Assembly (NCBI RefSeq): GCF_001056295.1
Contig: NZ_JVMD01000020.1
Span: forward strand, 1-64,000
Direction: 5' to 3'
DNA from: Corynebacterium halotolerans
Lineage (GTDB): Bacteria > Actinomycetota > Actinomycetes > Mycobacteriales > Mycobacteriaceae
Length of the DNA: 64,000 bases
In this document: one piece after another, positions 8,180 to 24,657 of the stretch
Position numbering within the stretch: the first letter of the stretch is position 1
Layout of the letters: each line of letters opens with the position of its first letter
Notes under the pieces: model-generated
The model's database searches: none
Seen by the model: only the letters and a program-made list of their open reading frames with translations
Told to the model about the DNA's origin: nothing
Program-made: the position numbers and the translations under genes

Positions 8180-9207
8180 CCGAACAGGGCCTTGGCGGTG
8201 GCGTAGCGGCGCTCGGGCACGACCTTCAGCTCGGCGACGGCGTCGTCGATGTCGATCCGCTCGATGTGCTCGCCGCGCAGGGCGACGATCTTGCCGTAGT
8301 CGCCGTCGTGGACGGCGCGGGTGGCGTGGACGCCGTAGCGGGTGGCCAGCACGCGGTCGTAGGCGGTCGGGGTGCCGCCGCGCTGGATGTGGCCGAGGAC
8401 CGTGGTGCGCACGTCGTAGCCGGTGCGCTCCTTGATCTCGCTGCCGATGACCTGGCCGATGCCGTTGAAGGTCTGGTGGCCGAACTGGTCGAGGCCGCCC
8501 TCCTCGAACTGCATGGTGCCTTCCTTGGGCATGGCGCCCTCGGCGACGACGATGATGCCGTACTTCTCGCCCATCTGGAACCGGCGCTCCATGGACTTAC
8601 AGATGGCGTTGATGTCGAACGGCTCTTCCGGGATCACGATGTAGTGCGCGCCGCCGGCCATGCCGGCGTGGAGGGCGATCCAGCCGACGTGGCGGCCCAT
8701 GACCTCGACGATCATGACGCGCTCGTGGGACTCCGCGGTGGTGTGCAGGCGGTCGACGGCCTCGGTGGCCACGGCGACGGCGGTGTCGAAGCCGAAGGTG
8801 TAGTCGGTGCCGTTGACGTCGTTGTCGATGGTCTTGGGCACGCCGACGACGGGCACGCCGTTGTCCGCCAGCCACTTGCCGGCCTTGAGGGTGCCTTCGC
8901 CGCCGATGGGGATCAGGGCGTCGATGCCCGCGTCGGAGAGGTTCTCCTTGATGCGGTCCAGGTTCGACATCAGGATGTCCGGGTGGACGCGGCCGGTGCC
9001 CAGCATGGTGCCGCCGCGCAGCAGCATCTTGTCGATGTTCTCGTCGTCGTACAACTGGACCCTGCGGTCCTCCATGAGACCGATCCAGCCATCTTCGAAG
9101 CCGACGACGGTGGAGCCGTATTCGGAGCTGGCGGTGCGCACGATGGCGCGGATGACGGCGTTGAGACCGGGGCAGTCGCCACCGGAGGTCAGGGTCGCGA
9201 TTCGCAT
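8176..9207 (-). CDS. pfkA: 6-phosphofructokinase
   Basis: 343 residues, the usual length for actinobacterial PfkA. It phosphorylates fructose 6-phosphate in glycolysis. Visible motifs are the nucleotide-binding start [24 protein letters not shown], the catalytic [12 protein letters not shown] and [14 protein letters not shown] for substrate binding. The GGEGT motif has Glu where ATP enzymes of the E. coli type have GGDGS; this is normal for actinobacterial PFKs, and the phosphoryl donor (ATP or PPi) cannot be settled by eye. ATG at 9207 begins the conserved [10 protein letters not shown]. Convergent 4-bp overlap with the methyltransferase leaves no room for a separate terminator. Confidence 0.96.
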   Translation of the reverse strand: MRIATLTSGGDCPGLNAVIRAIVRTASSEYGSTVVGFEDGWIGLMEDRRVQLYDDENIDKMLLRGGTMLGTGRVHPDILMSNLDRIKENLSDAGIDALIPIGGEGTLKAGKWLADNGVPVVGVPKTIDNDVNGTDYTFGFDTAVAVATEAVDRLHTTAESHERVMIVEVMGRHVGWIALHAGMAGGAHYIVIPEEPFDINAICKSMERRFQMGEKYGIIVVAEGAMPKEGTMQFEEGGLDQFGHQTFNGIGQVIGSEIKERTGYDVRTTVLGHIQRGGTPTAYDRVLATRYGVHATRAVHDGDYGKIVALRGEHIERIDIDDAVAELKVVPERRYATAKALFG

Positions 9208-9307
9208 GGCACCCACTTTAGCCACGTATCGGCCGCAATGCGCCTCGGACATCGGGGGCCGCCGGCATGCCCGTTTCGGGCCGGATTTCCGCTTGCCGAC
9301 GTCCCCC

Positions 9308-10702
9308 CTACCCCCTGTTCGTCCAGCTGAAACCGGCGACGGCCACGAAACCGATGCACAGAACCGCGGCATGGAGCAGGAGCGCCCGCCCGAATACCGC
9401 GGGGCCCGCGCCCGCCGCCTGCCCGACTTCGATGAAGGCGGCGGTGGCGGCTGCCCCGAAGACCGCGCCGACCTGCCGGGTGGTGTTGTAGACGCCGGAG
9501 CCGGCGCCGGCGATCCGGGTGTCCAGGCCGCGCAGGGTGATCGTCGAGTTGGGGGCCCACACGAAGGCGTTGCCCACGCCGAGGATGAGCACGGCGAAGG
9601 CGATGGCGATCGTGGGCACGGAATCGCGCAGGACGCCGAAGAGCACGACGTGGCCGACGATCATCGAGCCGAAGCCGATCATAGACAGCCGGTTGGCCTT
9701 CGTGCGCTCGACCATGGACCCGACCCACGGCGCCAGGACTCCCGACAGCAGCGCCATCGGGGCGACGAGCAGACCCGCCCGGAAGGCGGAGAGGCCGTCG
9801 TACGTCTGCACGTAGAGCATGATCGGCAGCGCGTTCGCGGCGGTCGCGAATGCCATCGTGGCGATCGACAGGGCCCCTCGGGCGAAGTTCGGGTCGTCGA
9901 AAAGCCGGAGCGGCACCAGCGCCTCCACGCCGCGGGCCGGGGCGCTCGCCTGAAGCCGGACGAAGACGAAGAAGAGGACGGCCGAACCGCCGAGCATCGC
10001 CCAGATCCACGGCGCCCACCCCGCGGCCTGACCCTGCTGCAGGCCGAAGACCAGCCCGACCATGGCGAGCATGGAGACGGCGATGCCGGCGACGTCGAAG
10101 CTGCGGGCCGTCGACGGAAGGTCCGGCACCCACTTGGCCACCAGCACCATCGACAGGACGCCGAAGGGGATGTTGACGAAGAAGATCCACTCCCAGCCGA
10201 CGGAGGTGGTCAGGAAGCCGCCGAGCAGCGGGCCCGTCAGCGTCGCCAAGCCGGCGACGGTGCCCCACCAGCCCATCGCGGCGCCGCGGCGCTCGGGCGG
10301 GAAGATGCGGGTGATGATGGCCAACGTCTGCGGCCCGATCAGCGCCGCGCCGAGGCCCTGCGCGAAGCGGGCCGCGACGAGCGATTCGATGGAACCGGCC
10401 AGGCCGCACCACAGCGACGACAGGGTGAATATGACCATGCCCGCCTGGTAGACGCGCTTCTGCCCGAATTGGTCGCCCAGCCGCCCGGTGACCAGCAACG
10501 GCACGGCGTAGGCCAGCAGGTATGCGGACGTCACCCAGATCGCGGCGGCGTATTCGGCGCCGAGCCGGTCCATGATCCGCGGCGTGGCCACCGCGACGAT
10601 GGACTGATCCAAGAGGTTCATGAAGAACCCCACACAGAGCGCGAACAACGCGAGATACGCCTGTTTCGGCGGCAGATGGTGCTGCACGTGACCGCCCTTC
10701 AT
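9308..10702 (-). CDS. DHA2-type MFS multidrug exporter (EmrB/QacA family)
   Basis: 464 residues with about 14 predicted membrane helices, the DHA2 layout. The first helix carries the family motif [18 protein letters not shown]; motif A appears as [16 protein letters not shown] and motif C as [23 protein letters not shown]. Proton-driven efflux of drugs or toxic amphiphiles is likely; the substrate is unknown. ATG at 10702 gives [20 protein letters not shown]. An XRE regulator lies 38 nt upstream on the same strand and probably controls it. Confidence 0.9.
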   Translation of the reverse strand: MKGGHVQHHLPPKQAYLALFALCVGFFMNLLDQSIVAVATPRIMDRLGAEYAAAIWVTSAYLLAYAVPLLVTGRLGDQFGQKRVYQAGMVIFTLSSLWCGLAGSIESLVAARFAQGLGAALIGPQTLAIITRIFPPERRGAAMGWWGTVAGLATLTGPLLGGFLTTSVGWEWIFFVNIPFGVLSMVLVAKWVPDLPSTARSFDVAGIAVSMLAMVGLVFGLQQGQAAGWAPWIWAMLGGSAVLFFVFVRLQASAPARGVEALVPLRLFDDPNFARGALSIATMAFATAANALPIMLYVQTYDGLSAFRAGLLVAPMALLSGVLAPWVGSMVERTKANRLSMIGFGSMIVGHVVLFGVLRDSVPTIAIAFAVLILGVGNAFVWAPNSTITLRGLDTRIAGAGSGVYNTTRQVGAVFGAAATAAFIEVGQAAGAGPAVFGRALLLHAAVLCIGFVAVAGFSWTNRG

Positions 10703-10740
10703 CCGATTGCGTCGGGCCGATGTTACGCCACGGCCGCGCG

Positions 10741-11103
10741 CTACCCGCGATCCCACCATCCGCCCTCGCCGCGGGACGGCGACTCGAGGACGCGGCGGAC
10801 TTCATCGGCCGGACGATCGTCGATCCCATCGCCCGACACCGCCGAATACCTGTCGCGCGTCCGGTACCCCGCTTCCACGATGAGCCGCTCGAAGCTGACC
10901 CCGATGGCGCGGCAAATGTTGTCCAGTTCGTCGATGGTGATGGGCCGGATGGCCCGGAGGTACTTGCTCACCTGCGAGGTGGAGATCCCCGCCTTCTGCC
11001 CGACTTCGGCCTGCGTCATCTCGCGCCGTGCGACGGCCTCCCTGAGCAGTGCGGCCACTTCCATTCCCAGCGCCTGCGGCGCGGTGCGTTCTTTCGTTCC
11101 CAT
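10741..11103 (-). CDS. XRE-family transcriptional regulator
   Basis: 120 residues from ATG 11103 (GTG at 11121 is a possible longer start). A Cro/C1-type helix-turn-helix spans about residues 28-75, with recognition segment MTQAEVGQKAGISTSQVSKY. The C-terminal 40 residues are polar and unassigned. It sits just upstream of the MFS exporter on the same strand and is divergent from the LssY_C gene. A directly repeated ATTTGAAC in the divergent promoter is a candidate operator. Confidence 0.85.
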   Translation of the reverse strand: MGTKERTAPQALGMEVAALLREAVARREMTQAEVGQKAGISTSQVSKYLRAIRPITIDELDNICRAIGVSFERLIVEAGYRTRDRYSAVSGDGIDDRPADEVRRVLESPSRGEGGWWDRG

Positions 11104-11141
11104 ATGGACATCATGGCACACTAATCCAGCATTGGCAATCC

Positions 11142-11169
11142 ATTTGAACTGGCGCCCGTAAATTTGAAC
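11142..11169. promoter_or_regulatory. Candidate operator: direct repeat ATTTGAAC in divergent promoter
   Basis: ATTTGAAC occurs at 11142-11149 and 11162-11169, exactly 20 bp apart, about two helical turns, in an AT-richer gap between the XRE regulator and the LssY_C gene. Such placement fits autoregulation by a helix-turn-helix dimer; this is inference. Confidence 0.35.
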
Positions 11170-11211
11170 ATGCCCGTACCGTCATCGCCGCTCCGGCGAT
11201 ACGCTGTGCCC

Positions 11212-12606
11212 ATGAGCGAGATTCGGGAGTCCCGCCGCGTCCTCGACGCCCAGATCCGACCGGAATCGCGCGCGCAGTGGGTGGACGTAGGCTTCTTCGT
11301 CGCCGCCGGCGCGCTGGCGGTGTGGTTCGCGCTGCTGCTGCTGGACAATTCGTTCCAGCTGGGGTGGTCGCTCGTGCTGCTCGTGCCCTTCTGGGCGGTC
11401 ACGGCGTATCTGACGCTGCCGCGGCTGCACAGGATCCTCACGTCGCTGTACGTCCCCGACTACTTCTTCGGCCGCACCCGCACCTCCGAGGGCATGCTCG
11501 GCGACCCGGTGAATCTGGCCGTCGACGGCACCGCCGCGGAGATCCACGAGGCCATGACCGCCGCCGGATGGACCCTCGCGGACCCGGTGAACCTGCGGAC
11601 GTCCTGGCGCATCGTCGTGTCCTCGGTCCTGGGGCGCTCCTACCCCGAGGCCCCGGTGTCGCCGCTGTTCCTCTTCGGGCGGATGCAGGACCTGGCGTAC
11701 CAGCAGGAGGTCGAGGGCTCGCCCTCGCAGCGCCACCACGTCCGGTTCTGGCGGTGCCCCGACGGCTGGCCGCTGCCCGGCGGGCGGCGCGTCGGGTGGC
11801 TCGGCGCGGGCACGTTCGACACGTCCGTCGGCCTGAGCCTGTTCACCCTCCAGATCACCCACCGCATCGACGAGAACATCGACGTCGAGCGCGACTACAT
11901 CGTCGATTCGCTGCAGTCCGCCCCCGAGGTCGGGCAGCACGTGTCCGTCGACCTGATCCGCGAGTTCTCCACCGGCTACCACCACCGCAACGGCGGCGGC
12001 GACAGGGTGCGCACGGACGGCGACTTGCCGGTCATCGATCTGCGCGGGGTGCCCGTGCGCCCCGGGGCCGAGCAGCCTCCCGCGGTCGCCGTGGCAGCGG
12101 CCGGGTACGCCGTGCCGGATGGCCCCGTCGCCTCACCCGACCCGGATGCCGTGGTCGACGCCGGCCCCGCTCAACCGCACGTGCACCGGCCGCCGAAGCT
12201 CATGCTGGCCCTGTCCATGCTCATGGTGTCCTTCGCGGCGCAGATCGCCGTGCTCGCCTGGGCCGCGGTGAAATCGCCCTCGGAGATTTTCGCGAGCCCC
12301 GATGCGACGGAGCCGATCGACGTCGTCGATTTCTTCGCGTCACTGTCCATCTGGCTCGTCGCGCTGGTGACGCTCACCATCCTGACGCTGGCCGGCCGCA
12401 CGTGGCCGCGCATCGCGCTGATGGCGCTGCTGGCCGCGGGGCTCTTCCTCCAGCTTCGCGACGGCCGGGCGGCGGAGACCGAGAGCGTCACGGTGCATCT
12501 GGTCACCACCGCCGTCAGCCTCATCGCCCTGCTCGCGCTGTCCTCCGACGAAGTCCGCCGGTGGGTGCGGGAGCGCAAGCGGGCGCGGGCACTGCCGCGG
12601 AGTTAG
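11212..12606 (+). CDS. LssY_C-domain membrane protein
   Basis: 464 residues from the ATG at 11212 (MSEIRESRR). Two membrane helices (about 25-75) precede a soluble LssY C-terminal-type domain: [45 protein letters not shown] and [13 protein letters not shown] are family hallmarks. Four more predicted helices follow after a Pro/Ala-rich linker. The family is linked to type II secretion or phosphatase-like membrane proteins in other bacteria, but its activity is unknown. The stop overlaps the gatA stop by 4 bp in convergent orientation. Confidence 0.82.
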   Translation: MSEIRESRRVLDAQIRPESRAQWVDVGFFVAAGALAVWFALLLLDNSFQLGWSLVLLVPFWAVTAYLTLPRLHRILTSLYVPDYFFGRTRTSEGMLGDPVNLAVDGTAAEIHEAMTAAGWTLADPVNLRTSWRIVVSSVLGRSYPEAPVSPLFLFGRMQDLAYQQEVEGSPSQRHHVRFWRCPDGWPLPGGRRVGWLGAGTFDTSVGLSLFTLQITHRIDENIDVERDYIVDSLQSAPEVGQHVSVDLIREFSTGYHHRNGGGDRVRTDGDLPVIDLRGVPVRPGAEQPPAVAVAAAGYAVPDGPVASPDPDAVVDAGPAQPHVHRPPKLMLALSMLMVSFAAQIAVLAWAAVKSPSEIFASPDATEPIDVVDFFASLSIWLVALVTLTILTLAGRTWPRIALMALLAAGLFLQLRDGRAAETESVTVHLVTTAVSLIALLALSSDEVRRWVRERKRARALPRS

Positions 12607-14120
12607 ACCACCCGGCCGCGGACCTTCTCGTAGGCGGCGCCGACCTTGTACAGGCGGTCGTCGCCGTGGCGCGGGGCCATGATCTGCAGGCCGACGGGCA
12701 GGCCCGTGTCGGCGGCGAGCCCGGAGGGCACCGACATGCCGCACATGCCGGCCAGGTTCAGCGGCAGGGTGCACAGGTCGAACATGTACATGCTCAGCGG
12801 GTCGTCGACCTTCTCGCCCAGCTTGAACGCGGTGGTCGGCGTCGTCGGGGACACCAGGACGTCGACCTGCTCGAAGGCCCGCTCGAAGTCCTGCTGGATC
12901 AGCGTGCGCACGCGCTGCGCCTGCAGGTAGTAGGCGTCGTAGTAGCCCACCGACAGGGCGTAGGTGCCGATGATGATGCGGCGCTTGACCTCGTCGCCGA
13001 AGCCCTCGGCGCGGGTCTTGGCCATCACCTGGTCGGCGGACAGGGTGCCGTCGTCGCCCGAGCGCAGGCCGTAGCGCATGCCGTCGAAGCGGGCGAGGTT
13101 GGAGCTGACCTCGCACGGGAGGATCAGGTAGTAGGCGCTCAGCGCGTGGTCGAAGTTGGGGCAGTCGACCTCCACGACCTCGGCGCCGGCCTCCTTCAGC
13201 TTGTCGACGGCCGCGTGGAACGAGTCCAGCACGCCCGCCTGGTAGCCCTCGGTCCGGTCGAACTGCTTGACGACGCCGACCTTCACGCCGGTCAGGTCGC
13301 CGTTTGCGCCGGCCTTCGCGGCGGCGACGACGTCGGCGATCGGCTGGTCGGTGGAGGTGGAGTCGCGGTCGTCGTGGCCGGCGATGATCTCGTGCAGCAG
13401 CGCCGTGTCCAGGACGGTGCGGGCGGTCGGGCCGCCCTGGTCCAGCGAGGACGCGCAGGCGACGAGGCCGTGGCGCGACACCGTGCCGTAGGTCGGCTTG
13501 ACGCCGACGGTCGCGGTCAGGGCGGCCGGCTGGCGGATCGAACCGCCGGTGTCGGTGCCGATGGCCAGCGGCGCCATCGCCGCGGCCAGCGCCGCGGAGG
13601 AACCGCCGCCGGAGCCGCCGGCGGTGCGGTCGCCGTCCCACGGGTTGCGGGTCGGGCCGTACGCGGAGTTCTCGGTGGACGAGCCCATGGCGAACTCGTC
13701 CATGTTGGTCTTGCCCAGGATCGGGATGCCCGCGGCGCGGAGCTTCTCGGTGACGGTGGCGTCGTAGGGGCTCATGTAGCCCTCGAGCATCTTCGATGCG
13801 CAGGTCGTCGGGGCGTCGACGGTGACGAAGACGTCCTTCAGCGCCAGCGGCACGCCCGCCAGCGGCGACGCCGGGGCCTCGCCCGCGTCGAGGGACTCGT
13901 CGACGGCCTTCGCGGCGGCCAGGGCCTCGTCGGCGCCGACGTGCAGGAAGGCGTGGATGCCCTCGTCGACGGCGGCGATGCGGTCGAGGAACGCCTGCGT
14001 GACCTCGACGGAGGTCAGCTCGCGGGAGTGGATCTTCTCGGCCAGCTCGGCGGCGGTCAGGCCCAGGATCGGGTCATCGGCGACGGCGGTGAACAGGTTC
14101 GGGTTGTCGGCCACGGTCAC
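12603..14120 (-). CDS. gatA: Aspartyl/glutamyl-tRNA(Asn/Gln) amidotransferase subunit A
   Basis: 505 residues. Amidase-signature enzyme that releases ammonia from glutamine for tRNA-dependent amidation. The Ser-cisSer-Lys machinery is visible: Lys in PLALKDVF, the Gly/Ser-rich [13 protein letters not shown], and the nucleophile region [16 protein letters not shown] at 14120 overlaps the gatC stop (GTGA), with GAGGAGGA inside the end of gatC as ribosome binding site, implying translational coupling. Confidence 0.97.
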   Translation of the reverse strand: MTVADNPNLFTAVADDPILGLTAAELAEKIHSRELTSVEVTQAFLDRIAAVDEGIHAFLHVGADEALAAAKAVDESLDAGEAPASPLAGVPLALKDVFVTVDAPTTCASKMLEGYMSPYDATVTEKLRAAGIPILGKTNMDEFAMGSSTENSAYGPTRNPWDGDRTAGGSGGGSSAALAAAMAPLAIGTDTGGSIRQPAALTATVGVKPTYGTVSRHGLVACASSLDQGGPTARTVLDTALLHEIIAGHDDRDSTSTDQPIADVVAAAKAGANGDLTGVKVGVVKQFDRTEGYQAGVLDSFHAAVDKLKEAGAEVVEVDCPNFDHALSAYYLILPCEVSSNLARFDGMRYGLRSGDDGTLSADQVMAKTRAEGFGDEVKRRIIIGTYALSVGYYDAYYLQAQRVRTLIQQDFERAFEQVDVLVSPTTPTTAFKLGEKVDDPLSMYMFDLCTLPLNLAGMCGMSVPSGLAADTGLPVGLQIMAPRHGDDRLYKVGAAYEKVRGRVV

Positions 14121-14416
14121 TCCTCCTCGCCCAGGATCTGCGGGACCTCGAAGCGCTGGTCCTCGACCGACGGCGCCTGGTCCAGGGCCTGCTCCGCGGT
14201 CAGCGTCGGCTTGACGACGTCCTCGCGCATGACGCCCGCCAGCGACGACGGGTGGCTCATGGGCTCGACGTCCGCGGCGGCGACCTGCTGGACGTCCTGG
14301 ACGTGGTTGATGATGCCGTCGATCTGGCCGGCGAACTCGTCGAGCTCCGCGTCGGTCAGCGCCAGGCGGGACAGTCGTGCGAGGTGGGCGACCTCGTCGC
14401 GCGAGATTGCGGGCAC
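14117..14416 (-). CDS. gatC: Aspartyl/glutamyl-tRNA(Asn/Gln) amidotransferase subunit C
   Basis: 99 residues, standard for GatC, the small helper that wraps GatA and GatB. Hallmarks are the N-terminal [19 protein letters not shown] and the C-terminal [15 protein letters not shown] start at 14416 with AAAGGGG six bases upstream. First gene of a gatCA operon; divergent from the ACT-domain gene. Confidence 0.95.
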   Translation of the reverse strand: MPAISRDEVAHLARLSRLALTDAELDEFAGQIDGIINHVQDVQQVAAADVEPMSHPSSLAGVMREDVVKPTLTAEQALDQAPSVEDQRFEVPQILGEEE

Positions 14417-14534
14417 GCGTGACCCCTTTCGTTGTCTCCGGGATTTACCCGCTCAGGTTAGCCGCTGCGGTCCCCGCTTGACGACGGACCCCGCCGGGAG
14501 CGGCCGCAACGCCGAATCAATGCGGGCGCAACGC

Positions 14535-14545
14535 CGTCGTAAAGC
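14535..14545 (-). repeat. GCTTTRCGACG motif copy in the gatC/ACT intergenic region
   Basis: Minus-strand GCTTTACGACG in the divergent promoter region of gatC and the ACT gene. Unlike three other intergenic copies it is not near a gene end. Confidence 0.7.
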
Positions 14546-14714
14546 GGGCCCGGGAGGATGGGGGAACCGCAGAACCGCTACCCGACTTGTAGCCCGGGTC
14601 ACATTCCCTTCATTGCCTGAGCCCATGTAACCTGGTGAACCGTCTTGTCGAAACCGGTCGGCGTCACACGGGATTGCCCAGGTGGCGGCCACCACGAAAG
14701 GTACTTGTAACCAC

Positions 14715-15377
14715 ATGTCCTACCTGATGCGAGTGCAGATCCCCGACGCCCCCGGCTCTTTGGGCCTGCTGGCGGCGGCGCTCGGCGAAACGGGCGGCGA
14801 CATCCGCTCCGTCGACGTCGTGGAGCACGGCGAAGGCGGGACCGTCGTGGACGACATCGTGGTCGAGCTGCCCAACGGCTCCCTGCCGGACACCCTCATC
14901 ACCGCGGCGCAGTCGCTCGACGACGTCGAGGTCGACTCCATCCGCCCGTTCTCCGGGTCCGTCGACCGCCGCGGCCAGATCGCCATGCTCGCCGAGCTGT
15001 CCCGCCACCGCGGCCAGCCGGAGCGCGCCCTCGGCGAGATCGTCGACGGCCTGCCGCGCACCATGACCGCCGGCTGGGCGCTCGTGCTCGGGCATTCCTC
15101 CGCCGGCACCCGCCGCGTGGTGGCCTCCATCGCCGCCCCCGAGGACGACGGCCGCACGCTGGACGAACCGCCGGTGGACTCCGCCCGCCGCCTCGACGGC
15201 GAGAACGAGGACTGGATCCCCGAGGCGTGGACCCTCATGGAATCGTCGCTGGCCGCGGCCCCGATGGGCAAGGGCTGGACGCTGGTCATCGGCCGCCCGG
15301 GCGGACCGGATTTCCTGCCGTCGGAGGTCGAGCACCTCGGCCGCATAGGCGACATCGTCGGCGCGATCCTGCACTGA
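14715..15377 (+). CDS. ACT-domain protein
   Basis: 220 residues. An N-terminal ACT domain (about 1-75; MRVQIPDAPGSLGLLAAALG, then GGDIRSVDVVE) is the amino-acid-binding fold. The remaining 145 residues resemble a GAF-like or otherwise uncharacterised sensor region conserved in the M. tuberculosis homologue next to ligA and gatC (Rv3013). ATG at 14715 is preceded by AAAGG. Role unknown; ligand-dependent regulation is plausible. Divergent from gatC, followed by glgP on the same strand. Confidence 0.82.
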   Translation: MSYLMRVQIPDAPGSLGLLAAALGETGGDIRSVDVVEHGEGGTVVDDIVVELPNGSLPDTLITAAQSLDDVEVDSIRPFSGSVDRRGQIAMLAELSRHRGQPERALGEIVDGLPRTMTAGWALVLGHSSAGTRRVVASIAAPEDDGRTLDEPPVDSARRLDGENEDWIPEAWTLMESSLAAAPMGKGWTLVIGRPGGPDFLPSEVEHLGRIGDIVGAILH

Positions 15378-15464
15378 CCGCGCGCTCGGCGCGAGGTCGG
15401 CGGAATCGCCGGGTAGTGTCGGTTTTCGTCTGCGTCCACCATCCGCAATCGGAGACCCAACCCC

Positions 15465-21516
<6,052 letters not shown>

Positions 21517-21520
<4 letters not shown>

Positions 21521-22554
21521 GACTGCCCTCCGAAACGGTAGCGGGAACGGCCCATCAGCAGCAGGAACACCGGCGCGCCGATCACGCCCGTGACCACGCC
21601 CAGCGGAATCTCCTGCGGCGGGGCGATGAGGCGGGCCAGGACGTCGACCCACAGCAGGAACAGCGCGCCCGAGAACACCGCCACCGGAATGGCGCGGCGG
21701 TGCACCGCCCCCACCATCAGCCGGGCGAAGTGCGGGATGACCAGCCCGACGAAACCGATGCCGCCGGCCACCGCGACCATCGCGCCGACCAGCACCGCCT
21801 GCACGCCGAAGAGGACCTTGCGCAGCAGACCGACCCGCACGCCCAGCGCGGCGGCGGTCTCCGGACCCGCGGACAGGGCGTCGAGGCGCGGGCTCAGCAG
21901 GAACAGCAGGACCACCGCGGGCACGAGCACGAGCAGCGGCAGCGGCAACCGGTTCCACTGGGCGCCCGACACGGAGCCGAGCATCCAGAACAGCACCGAC
22001 TGCGCCGACCGCGAATCCGGGGCCCGGAACACCAGCAGGCTGGCGACGGCCGAGAACGCCGACGACAGCACGACGCCCGACAGGATCAGGCGCAGCGGGG
22101 TGATGCCGCCCTGCAGCATGGTCACCAGGTACACGATCGCCGTCGCCGCCACCGCGCCGACCAGCGCGCCGCCGGACAGCGCCCACACGCCGAACCCGGA
22201 GAACGCGCCGACCGTGATCACGGCCGTCGCGCCGACGCTGGCGCCGGCCGAGATGCCGAGCAGGTAGGGGTCGGCGAGCGGGTTGCGCACGAGCGTCTGC
22301 ATGGCGACGCCCGCCATCGCCAGACCGGCGCCGACGACGATGGCCATCAGACCCCTGGGCGCCCGGAGCTCCCACACGATGTCGTTGACCGCGCGATCCG
22401 GGTACGCGGCCCCGGACAGTTGGGCCGCGACGACGTCCCACACCTGCGGCAGCGAATAGCCGACGGATCCGAACGTCAGCGACGCGACGAAGCTGACCGC
22501 GGTCAGCGCCGCCAGCACGAGCACGAGAAGCGGCGTGGCCGCCTTCCCCAACAC
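21517..22554 (-). CDS. FecCD-family ABC permease (BtuC-like)
   Basis: 345 residues with about ten predicted membrane helices. Hallmarks are LRAPRGLMAIVVGAGLAMAG, the family motif VRNPLADPYLLGISAGASVG, and the cytoplasmic coupling region near GIGFVGLVIPHFARL. A GTG at 22554 is preceded by GGAAGGG about nine bases upstream. It forms the membrane channel, likely as a homodimer, between the binding protein gene and the ATPase gene. Confidence 0.92.
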
Positions 22555-22571
22555 GAAAACCGCCCTTCCGG

Positions 22572-23657
22572 CTAGGAGGCGAAGTGCTCGCGCCCGTCGA
22601 GGCTCCCGGGCAGCTTCATGGCGGGCTCGATTCCGGACTCGGGCACGAGGCCGAACTTCTCCAGCCCCTTGCGCAGGTGCTCGGCGGCGTCGATGTTCAG
22701 CGGCGAGGACACCCACATCGAGTACGAAAGGTTGACGAAGCGGTTCTCCTTCACCGCGGGCAGGTCGCGGGTCACCGGGTGGTTCTTCAGGACGCGGACC
22801 TTCTCGTCGAAAGTCTGCCCGTCGTAGTCGACGAACACGAAGGCGTCCGGGGCGTCCTTCGCCAGCGATTCCCAGCCGACCTGCACCCACGAGTCGTCCA
22901 GGCCCTCGGCCTGGTTGCGTCCGCCGGCGGTCTCGATGATCGCCTGAGGGCCGCCGAACCTGCCGGAGGTGTAGATCGCGTCGGTGCCGGAGTCGAACAC
23001 GAACACCGTCGGCGCCTTGTCCGCCTTCGGGGCCGCGTCGAGCTTCTTGCGGCGCTCGGCGATGTCCTCGATCACCGCCTCCGCCTGATCCGAGCCGCCC
23101 GTCATCGTGCCGACGTTGCGCAGGTCGGTTTCCAGCGCCTCCCACGGGTCGACGAGGCCGCGCCGGTCGGTGCCCTCCTTCCGGCAGGATTCGGTGAGCA
23201 CGTAGGTGCCGATGCCGCGCTGGTCCAGCAGCTCCGGCGTCACCCCGCCGCCCTCGGACAGCCCGTAGTTCCAGCCGGAGAAGTAGACGTCCGGCTGAGC
23301 CGCGACGATCTGCTCGAGGGTCGGCTGCTTCTCGGCGATTTCGTTCAGCCCGCCGATGACGTCGGCGCCGTACTTCGCCGCGAGGGTGTCGCGGTCCTTG
23401 CCGATGGCCGCCACGGCGTCGAGGTTGTCGCGCGCGCCGGCGGACAGCGCGATCGAGATGATCCCGGAGTCGTACGCGAGCATCTTCGGGTCCGCCGGAT
23501 ACGGGGTTTCCTTCCCGCAGTTGACGACGGTCGTCTCGCCGCCGGGCTTGGCGGCGGAATCCGCGCCGTCGCCGGAGCAGGAAACCAGGAGCAGGGCCAT
23601 CGATGCGGCGATGGCGGTCGGGACGGCGCGGAGCGCGAGCTTGTTCAAGGGGCCCAC
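22572..23657 (-). CDS. ABC transporter substrate-binding lipoprotein (BtuF/FecB-like)
   Basis: 361 residues. The signal peptide ends at a lipobox LLVSCSG, so the protein is tethered to the outer face of the membrane. The periplasmic-binding-protein type III fold is supported by IAEKQPTLEQIVAAQPDVYFSG and the long single helix region. First gene of the transporter operon and directly downstream of the cobalamin riboswitch, which argues for B12-type cargo rather than ferric siderophore. Two cysteines (VVNCGKE, TESCRKE) could form a disulfide. Confidence 0.92.
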   Translation of the reverse strand: MGPLNKLALRAVPTAIAASMALLLVSCSGDGADSAAKPGGETTVVNCGKETPYPADPKMLAYDSGIISIALSAGARDNLDAVAAIGKDRDTLAAKYGADVIGGLNEIAEKQPTLEQIVAAQPDVYFSGWNYGLSEGGGVTPELLDQRGIGTYVLTESCRKEGTDRRGLVDPWEALETDLRNVGTMTGGSDQAEAVIEDIAERRKKLDAAPKADKAPTVFVFDSGTDAIYTSGRFGGPQAIIETAGGRNQAEGLDDSWVQVGWESLAKDAPDAFVFVDYDGQTFDEKVRVLKNHPVTRDLPAVKENRFVNLSYSMWVSSPLNIDAAEHLRKGLEKFGLVPESGIEPAMKLPGSLDGREHFAS

Positions 23658-23709
23658 CTTCGTGGAACACCGCCGTCACCCTGACGCGGGGCGCGGCGTG
23701 GACGTCGAA

Positions 23710-23875
23710 CCGGCGGGTCTTCGGACTCGAGGTCGACTCCCGCGCGCCTTCCCGGACGGCCATGCGCCGGTCCAGTGGCATCGTGCGGGGGATGGGCCCT
23801 CTCACCGCTGCGCGACAGTTCCGGATTCCCACCGGATTCCCTGGCGCCGATTCCTTGCCCGAGCACCGTAGCACC
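23710..23875 (-). promoter_or_regulatory. Cobalamin riboswitch
   Basis: Minus-strand leader of the transporter operon, ending 52 nt before the binding-protein start. In order it shows GGTGCT, the core AGGGAATCCGGTGGGAAT followed by CCGGAACTGTCGCGCAGC and GGTGAG, then ATGCCACTGG, CCGGGAAGGC and the 3' B12 box AGTCCGAAGACCCGCC. These are the conserved blocks of the cobalamin class. Binding of B12 would be expected to shut down the importer. Confidence 0.95.
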
Positions 23876-23956
23876 CCGGCGGGGGCCGTCGGACCGGCCG
23901 GACGGGCGAGGCAGTAACCTGATGCCGCCACGCGCTTGCCACATAAGGGAGTACCC

Positions 23957-24655
23957 GTGCTCGTCATCTGGGACATCGATCTGACGCTCATCGACAACGC
24001 CGGCTTCGGCCACGCCGAGGCGGACCGGCTGTTGGCGGAGCGCGGCATCGAGCGCCCCGCGGACCTGACCTTCGCCGGGCGCACGGACGCCGACATCTGG
24101 GGTTCCGTGCTCGGCGCGCGGCCGGGCGATGCGGTCCTCGGGGATTTCCTGACCGACCTCGCCGACGCCTGCGCCGTCGCCGAATGGCGGGGTTCCGTCC
24201 TGCCGGGCGTGCGGGCCGTGGTGTCGGCGCTGGCCCGGTCGGGGCATTCGCAGACGGTGGTCTCGGGCAACATGGCCGAGACCGGCTGGCTGAAGCTGCG
24301 CCACGCCCACCTGTCGGAGTTCATGGCGCCGCGCTTCTCGGCCTTCGGCGACTACGAGGTCGACAGGTCGGAGCTGCTGCGGGTCGCTCTGATGGAATGG
24401 GGCGGCCGCGGCCCCGTCGTCGCCGTGGGCGACACCCCGGCGGATGCCGCGGCGGCACTGGAAAACGGCATCGGGTTCGTGGGCGTGACCACCGGCCGCC
24501 ACACGGCGTCGGACCTCACCGCGGCGATGGTCAACGTCAATCGCCTGGCCACGCCGTATTTCACCGACGATGACCTCCCCGACGGCACCGCGATCGTCGA
24601 GGATCTGCGGGATGCGCCGGCCGTCGTCAAGCTCCTGGAGTCGATGGCGCGCTGA
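23957..24655 (+). CDS. HAD-superfamily hydrolase, phosphoglycolate-phosphatase-like
   Basis: 232 residues from a GTG at 23957 with AAGGGA six bases upstream. HAD motif I is WDIDLTLID (nucleophile Asp and +2 Asp), motif II VVSGN (Ser/Thr position), motif III Lys around LRHAHL, and motif IV VAVGDTPADAAAA. A small helical cap lies between motifs I and II. It is likely a small-molecule phosphatase of unknown substrate. Divergent from the B12 importer, convergent with the MetE-like gene. Confidence 0.88.
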   Translation: MLVIWDIDLTLIDNAGFGHAEADRLLAERGIERPADLTFAGRTDADIWGSVLGARPGDAVLGDFLTDLADACAVAEWRGSVLPGVRAVVSALARSGHSQTVVSGNMAETGWLKLRHAHLSEFMAPRFSAFGDYEVDRSELLRVALMEWGGRGPVVAVGDTPADAAAALENGIGFVGVTTGRHTASDLTAAMVNVNRLATPYFTDDDLPDGTAIVEDLRDAPAVVKLLESMAR

Positions 24656-24657
24656 CG

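Noticed and set aside
14443..14463. DtxR-like box upstream of gatC (CAGGTTAGCC)
   Set aside because: Only the left half matches; the right half is unrelated, and iron control of gatCA is not expected.
11277..14630. Plus-strand frame of over 1100 codons across the LssY_C, gatA and gatC genes
   Set aside because: It crosses three genes with clear family motifs in other frames and has no recognisable protein features.
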